Source of the DNA: Eikenella sp963548155
GTDB lineage: Bacteria; Pseudomonadota; Gammaproteobacteria; Burkholderiales; Neisseriaceae
DNA length: 16,335 nucleotides
Direction of reading: 5' to 3'
Assembly: GCA_963548155.1 (NCBI GenBank)
Contig: CAUUTP010000044.1
Coordinates: 1 to 16,335 of the forward strand
This document shows, one piece after another, positions 13,941-16,335 of the stretch. The position numbers and the translations under genes were made by a program. The notes below the pieces were generated by a model. That model saw nothing but the letters and a program-made list of their open reading frames with translations. It had not been told where the DNA came from and did not search any database. The first letter of the stretch is position 1. Every line of letters begins with the position of its first letter.

Positions 13941-16023
13941 CCACGGCCTCCGTCGCATCTTCATGCGTGATGATGACTACCTGGTCGAAGCCGACCGATG
14001 AAATAAAACCCAACGCTTGCGCTGTACGTTCCGCGTCCGACGCTGCGAAAGGCTCGTCCAACAACAAGAACCGACAAGTCGGCATAAAGGTCTTAGTTAG
14101 TGCAATGCGGATAGCGAGACCCAGGATGTCCAAGGTGCTGCCGGACAACGATTCGGTGTCATGCCCGTCCACAGCGAAGCCCGCTGCTTCTTTGTTGACT
14201 ACCGACGGCTGGCTCCGCATCAAACTGAAGTAGTGCGACACGGTACTACACACGGTCTGCCAGACTTGGTTAGCCAGTTGAGGCTTGACCGTCCGCAATG
14301 CTTTCAACAGTGCGTTGGCTTGCCTAGCCGCCTTCAGTTCCTCGGTATAACGAGAAACTTCTGCTGCGGCCTGCTCTACACGCTTCTGCAACGCGCGATA
14401 TGCGTCCCGCACCGGTTGATGCTGCACATCAAAATTCTCGATTGCGCTGTTGAGCTCCGCCAACTTCCGTTTCGCGTCCTGCCACTCACGTTGCTTGTCG
14501 TGCAACTCGAGACGCACTTCCTGCGACGAGCGTTCCAGAACCGGCAACGTTTGTCTTACTTCCTCCAACTGGGTCAACAGGTCTTGCACTGCGACCTGCT
14601 CGTCCTGCGCTGCTTGTCGCTTGTTGAGCAATTCGATATGGAGTTGCTGTCGTAGGCGGGCTTCGGCCACTTCTTTTTCGGTAGCGCGGATGTCGGCGTC
14701 AGTTACTTCGGTTGGAATATTCTCCGACCATTGAAAAAGCGGCGGCCACATGCCGTCATCGAGTTCCTCCCACAGACTACCCGCCTGCGGGGACCTCAAC
14801 GGCTGGTTCAGTAAGTCTTCTACGCTGGAGGTCTCACTGGCGATCCGGGCGATGGCTTCCCGCAACTGCTTCTCTTCTTCACTGAGTTTTTCGATGGCTT
14901 CCATCTTCTCGGTGTTGGCGGCGCGTCGTGCGTCCGCATCCGCCCACTCGCGTTTACACGTTGGGCAGGTCAAATCGTGACTGATTTGGGAGTGTAGTAA
15001 ACGCTGCCCCGCGAGATTGGTTGCCAGTTGCCGTTCGACAGCCTGCCCTTCCTCTTTCAGTCGGTCTCGGTCAGCGCACAACTGCTCTTTGCTTTTGGTT
15101 GAGCGGGCGACAGGTTGGTAATCTTTCATTGACAGCCAGTCTTGGTAGCACGCTTGCTCCCTCCGAGCTTGCGCCAACCATTCTTCGGTTTGTGCCACGG
15201 CACGTTCGTCAAACTCCGGCACAGGTTCGCTCAACGTGTGCTGCACAGCCTCCAACTTGGTTTGTGCAACCAACGTCCTGCGTTCTATCTCCTGCGACAG
15301 TTTTTCGACTTCCTCGGCTTCGGAGAGTTCGTTTTCCAATCCGCCACAGATAATCATCAACCCGGTGTCCAGTACACCAAACTCAAGTTGTTGCTGCTTC
15401 AACCCTTTCAACTTGTCCTGCAACGCTTGTTCCGGGTTCTCGGTTGCAGCTAACTCCTCTTTTGCTTCCGCGTGTTGCTGCTTGAAGGTCTCCAGACTAT
15501 GCTCAATCAGGTCGGTCTTGCCGGTGTGCCAGTGGGTTTGCAGTTTGGCGATGATTTCTTCGATCTGCCCGAGGTCAGCCAACTGCTCAATCATCGCTGT
15601 GGTTTTGGCACCACCGTCGGACAAGGTGCCGCGCATTTCGTTCTGCGGTACCAGCATCAACTTGGTACCCATACCAGACTTCAGGTCAAGCAGTTGCTCG
15701 CAGAACCGCGCTGTGTCGGTCTGTCCGGTGACACGTCCGCCGTCGTAATTGAGTTCGGCGGATTTGGCGTTACGCTTAATGGTATATTCGACTCCGCCGA
15801 TTTCGAAGGTCAGTACCACTTGATGGCTGCCTTCGGGCTGCCCCCAAGTAGTCAGTTCATTGTTACGGGTGGCACGGGCACCGAACAGCGCGTAGGCGAC
15901 GGCCTCGAACACCGTGGACTTCCCTGCCTCATTTGCGCCGCGCAACACCGTTACGCCCTGGTCGAAACTCAGGGCGAGGTCGGTGTGCTGTCGGAAGTTT
16001 TTGAGCTGTAAGGTTTTAATCAT
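13918..16023 (-). CDS. Rad50/SbcC-type zinc-hook ATPase
   Basis: ABC-type ATPase of the SMC/Rad50 group, 701 residues. The N-terminal half-domain has MIKTLQLKNFRQHTDLAL and the Walker A GANEAGKST (29-37, Lys35), with a Q-loop Gln127 (MLVPQNEMRG). Two coiled-coil arms flank a central zinc hook, CPTC (Cys353 and Cys356), almost exactly mid-protein as expected for dimerising hooks. The C-terminal half has the ABC signature LSGST (626-630), Walker B FLLLDEP (652-658) and an H-loop His687 (ITHED). It resembles the phage T4 gp46 and bacterial SbcC class, shorter than E. coli SbcC at about 1048 residues. The usual nuclease partner (SbcD, Mre11 or gp47) is not in view. It could lie beyond the right edge. 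The start overlaps the preceding gene by 8 bp (ATGATTAA), so translation is probably coupled. Likely roles are element DNA recombination and repair, or defence. Confidence 0.9.
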   Translation of the reverse strand: MIKTLQLKNFRQHTDLALSFDQGVTVLRGANEAGKSTVFEAVAYALFGARATRNNELTTWGQPEGSHQVVLTFEIGGVEYTIKRNAKSAELNYDGGRVTGQTDTARFCEQLLDLKSGMGTKLMLVPQNEMRGTLSDGGAKTTAMIEQLADLGQIEEIIAKLQTHWHTGKTDLIEHSLETFKQQHAEAKEELAATENPEQALQDKLKGLKQQQLEFGVLDTGLMIICGGLENELSEAEEVEKLSQEIERRTLVAQTKLEAVQHTLSEPVPEFDERAVAQTEEWLAQARREQACYQDWLSMKDYQPVARSTKSKEQLCADRDRLKEEGQAVERQLATNLAGQRLLHSQISHDLTCPTCKREWADADARRAANTEKMEAIEKLSEEEKQLREAIARIASETSSVEDLLNQPLRSPQAGSLWEELDDGMWPPLFQWSENIPTEVTDADIRATEKEVAEARLRQQLHIELLNKRQAAQDEQVAVQDLLTQLEEVRQTLPVLERSSQEVRLELHDKQREWQDAKRKLAELNSAIENFDVQHQPVRDAYRALQKRVEQAAAEVSRYTEELKAARQANALLKALRTVKPQLANQVWQTVCSTVSHYFSLMRSQPSVVNKEAAGFAVDGHDTESLSGSTLDILGLAIRIALTKTFMPTCRFLLLDEPFAASDAERTAQALGFISSVGFDQVVIITHEDATEAVADNLITI

Positions 16024-16291
16024 TGGCCCACCCCGAAATCAGATAGCCCTCCGGGCCACCAAGAGTTCGGATCGGTGTAACTGTAAACCCTTCTAACTCC
16101 AGAGTAGCCACCACACCAAATAGCGCCTTGGTGTCCTCAAAGTCCGCCACCATAACCACCAAATCCCGTTGTCCTTGTGTTGAGGCTTTTTTCAAGCGTT
16201 CTGCTAATTGAGTGTAAATTTCCGCCTGCTCCTGAGACGGTTCATATGAAAAAGGGTACAAGGATTTAACTTCTTCAAATAATGTTTTCAT
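16016..16291 (-). CDS. Small unrecognised protein upstream of the zinc-hook ATPase
   Basis: A 91-residue protein with no family I recognise. The N-terminal half looks helical and charged (EPSQEQAEIYTQLAERLKKA). The second half alternates beta-like segments: DLVVMVADFEDTKALFGVV, then LEGFTVTPIRTL and YLISGW. No signal peptide, membrane segment or metal motif is seen. AAGGAAAGGAAG before the ATG is a strong ribosome-binding site. Its last 8 bases overlap the ATPase start, so the two are translated as a pair and may work together. A TATATT (-10 like, 16315-16310) lies just upstream, but any -35 box would be at or beyond the window edge. Confidence 0.75.
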   Translation of the reverse strand: MKTLFEEVKSLYPFSYEPSQEQAEIYTQLAERLKKASTQGQRDLVVMVADFEDTKALFGVVATLELEGFTVTPIRTLGGPEGYLISGWAND

Positions 16292-16335
16292 ATATCTTCC
16301 TTTCCTTAAAATATAGAGACGGACTGTAGCAGTTT

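Larger units (their letters stand above)
12088..16335. mobile_element. tRNA-integrated element (prophage or genomic island), left end; continues off the right edge
   Basis: The element begins at the tRNA 3' end and carries an integrase, an excisionase-like protein, a small putative regulator, a Rad50/SbcC-type ATPase and a small unknown, all on the minus strand. No exact DUS occurs in it, against 12 in the core part. The only related words are 10-of-12 matches at 12554-12565 and 13463-13474. No structural phage gene is visible in this piece, so prophage versus island cannot be decided. The far attachment site is outside the window. Confidence 0.85.

Noticed and set aside
16016..16335. Right-hand attachment repeat of the tRNA end
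   Set aside because: No copy of the tRNA 3' segment is seen anywhere to the right within the window.

Overview
The window is from a Neisseriaceae chromosome, most likely Eikenella. The 12-bp word AGGCTACCTGAA, which I recognise as the Eikenella dialect of the DNA uptake sequence (DUS), occurs 12 times exactly on the two strands, often as inverted pairs between genes. The core proteins (IscR, Fur, DnaG, RpoD, BamE) also look neisserial.

Left part (1-6.4 kb, all on the minus strand). Read in the direction of transcription, fur is followed by aat (leucyl/phenylalanyl-tRNA-protein transferase), then dapD (lysine/diaminopimelate synthesis), pncA (nicotinamidase), glnS (glutaminyl-tRNA synthetase), iscR (Fe-S-sensing repressor) and iscS (cysteine desulfurase, running off the left edge). 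iscR has a promoter overlapped by an IscR type 1 operator. glnS has candidate promoters of its own, and DUS hairpins separate several of these genes.

Middle part (6.4-12.1 kb, plus strand). Divergent from fur are bamE (outer-membrane assembly lipoprotein), dapB (second lysine-pathway enzyme of the window) and yggX (Fe(II) trafficking), closely spaced as one probable operon. A DUS hairpin follows, then dnaG and rpoD (primase and the primary sigma factor), then a tRNA with anticodon CAU that looks like tRNA-Ile2. The tRNA has a clear sigma-70 promoter with a GC-rich discriminator. Iron and Fe-S homeostasis (iscR, iscS, fur, yggX) recurs across the core part.

Right part (12.09 kb to the right edge, minus strand). 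An integrated element starts at the 3' end of the tRNA. From the tRNA outward it holds a tyrosine recombinase, an excisionase-like helix-turn-helix protein whose gene overlaps the integrase gene by 127 bp, a second small putative DNA-binding protein with its own promoter and a palindrome at the transcription start, a 701-residue Rad50/SbcC-type zinc-hook ATPase, and an unrecognised 91-residue protein overlapping the ATPase gene by 8 bp. The element has no exact DUS and its other end is outside the window, so I cannot say whether it is a complete prophage, a remnant or a genomic island.

No stretch of more than about 200 bases lacks a gene. No CRISPR array, insertion sequence or rRNA was seen.
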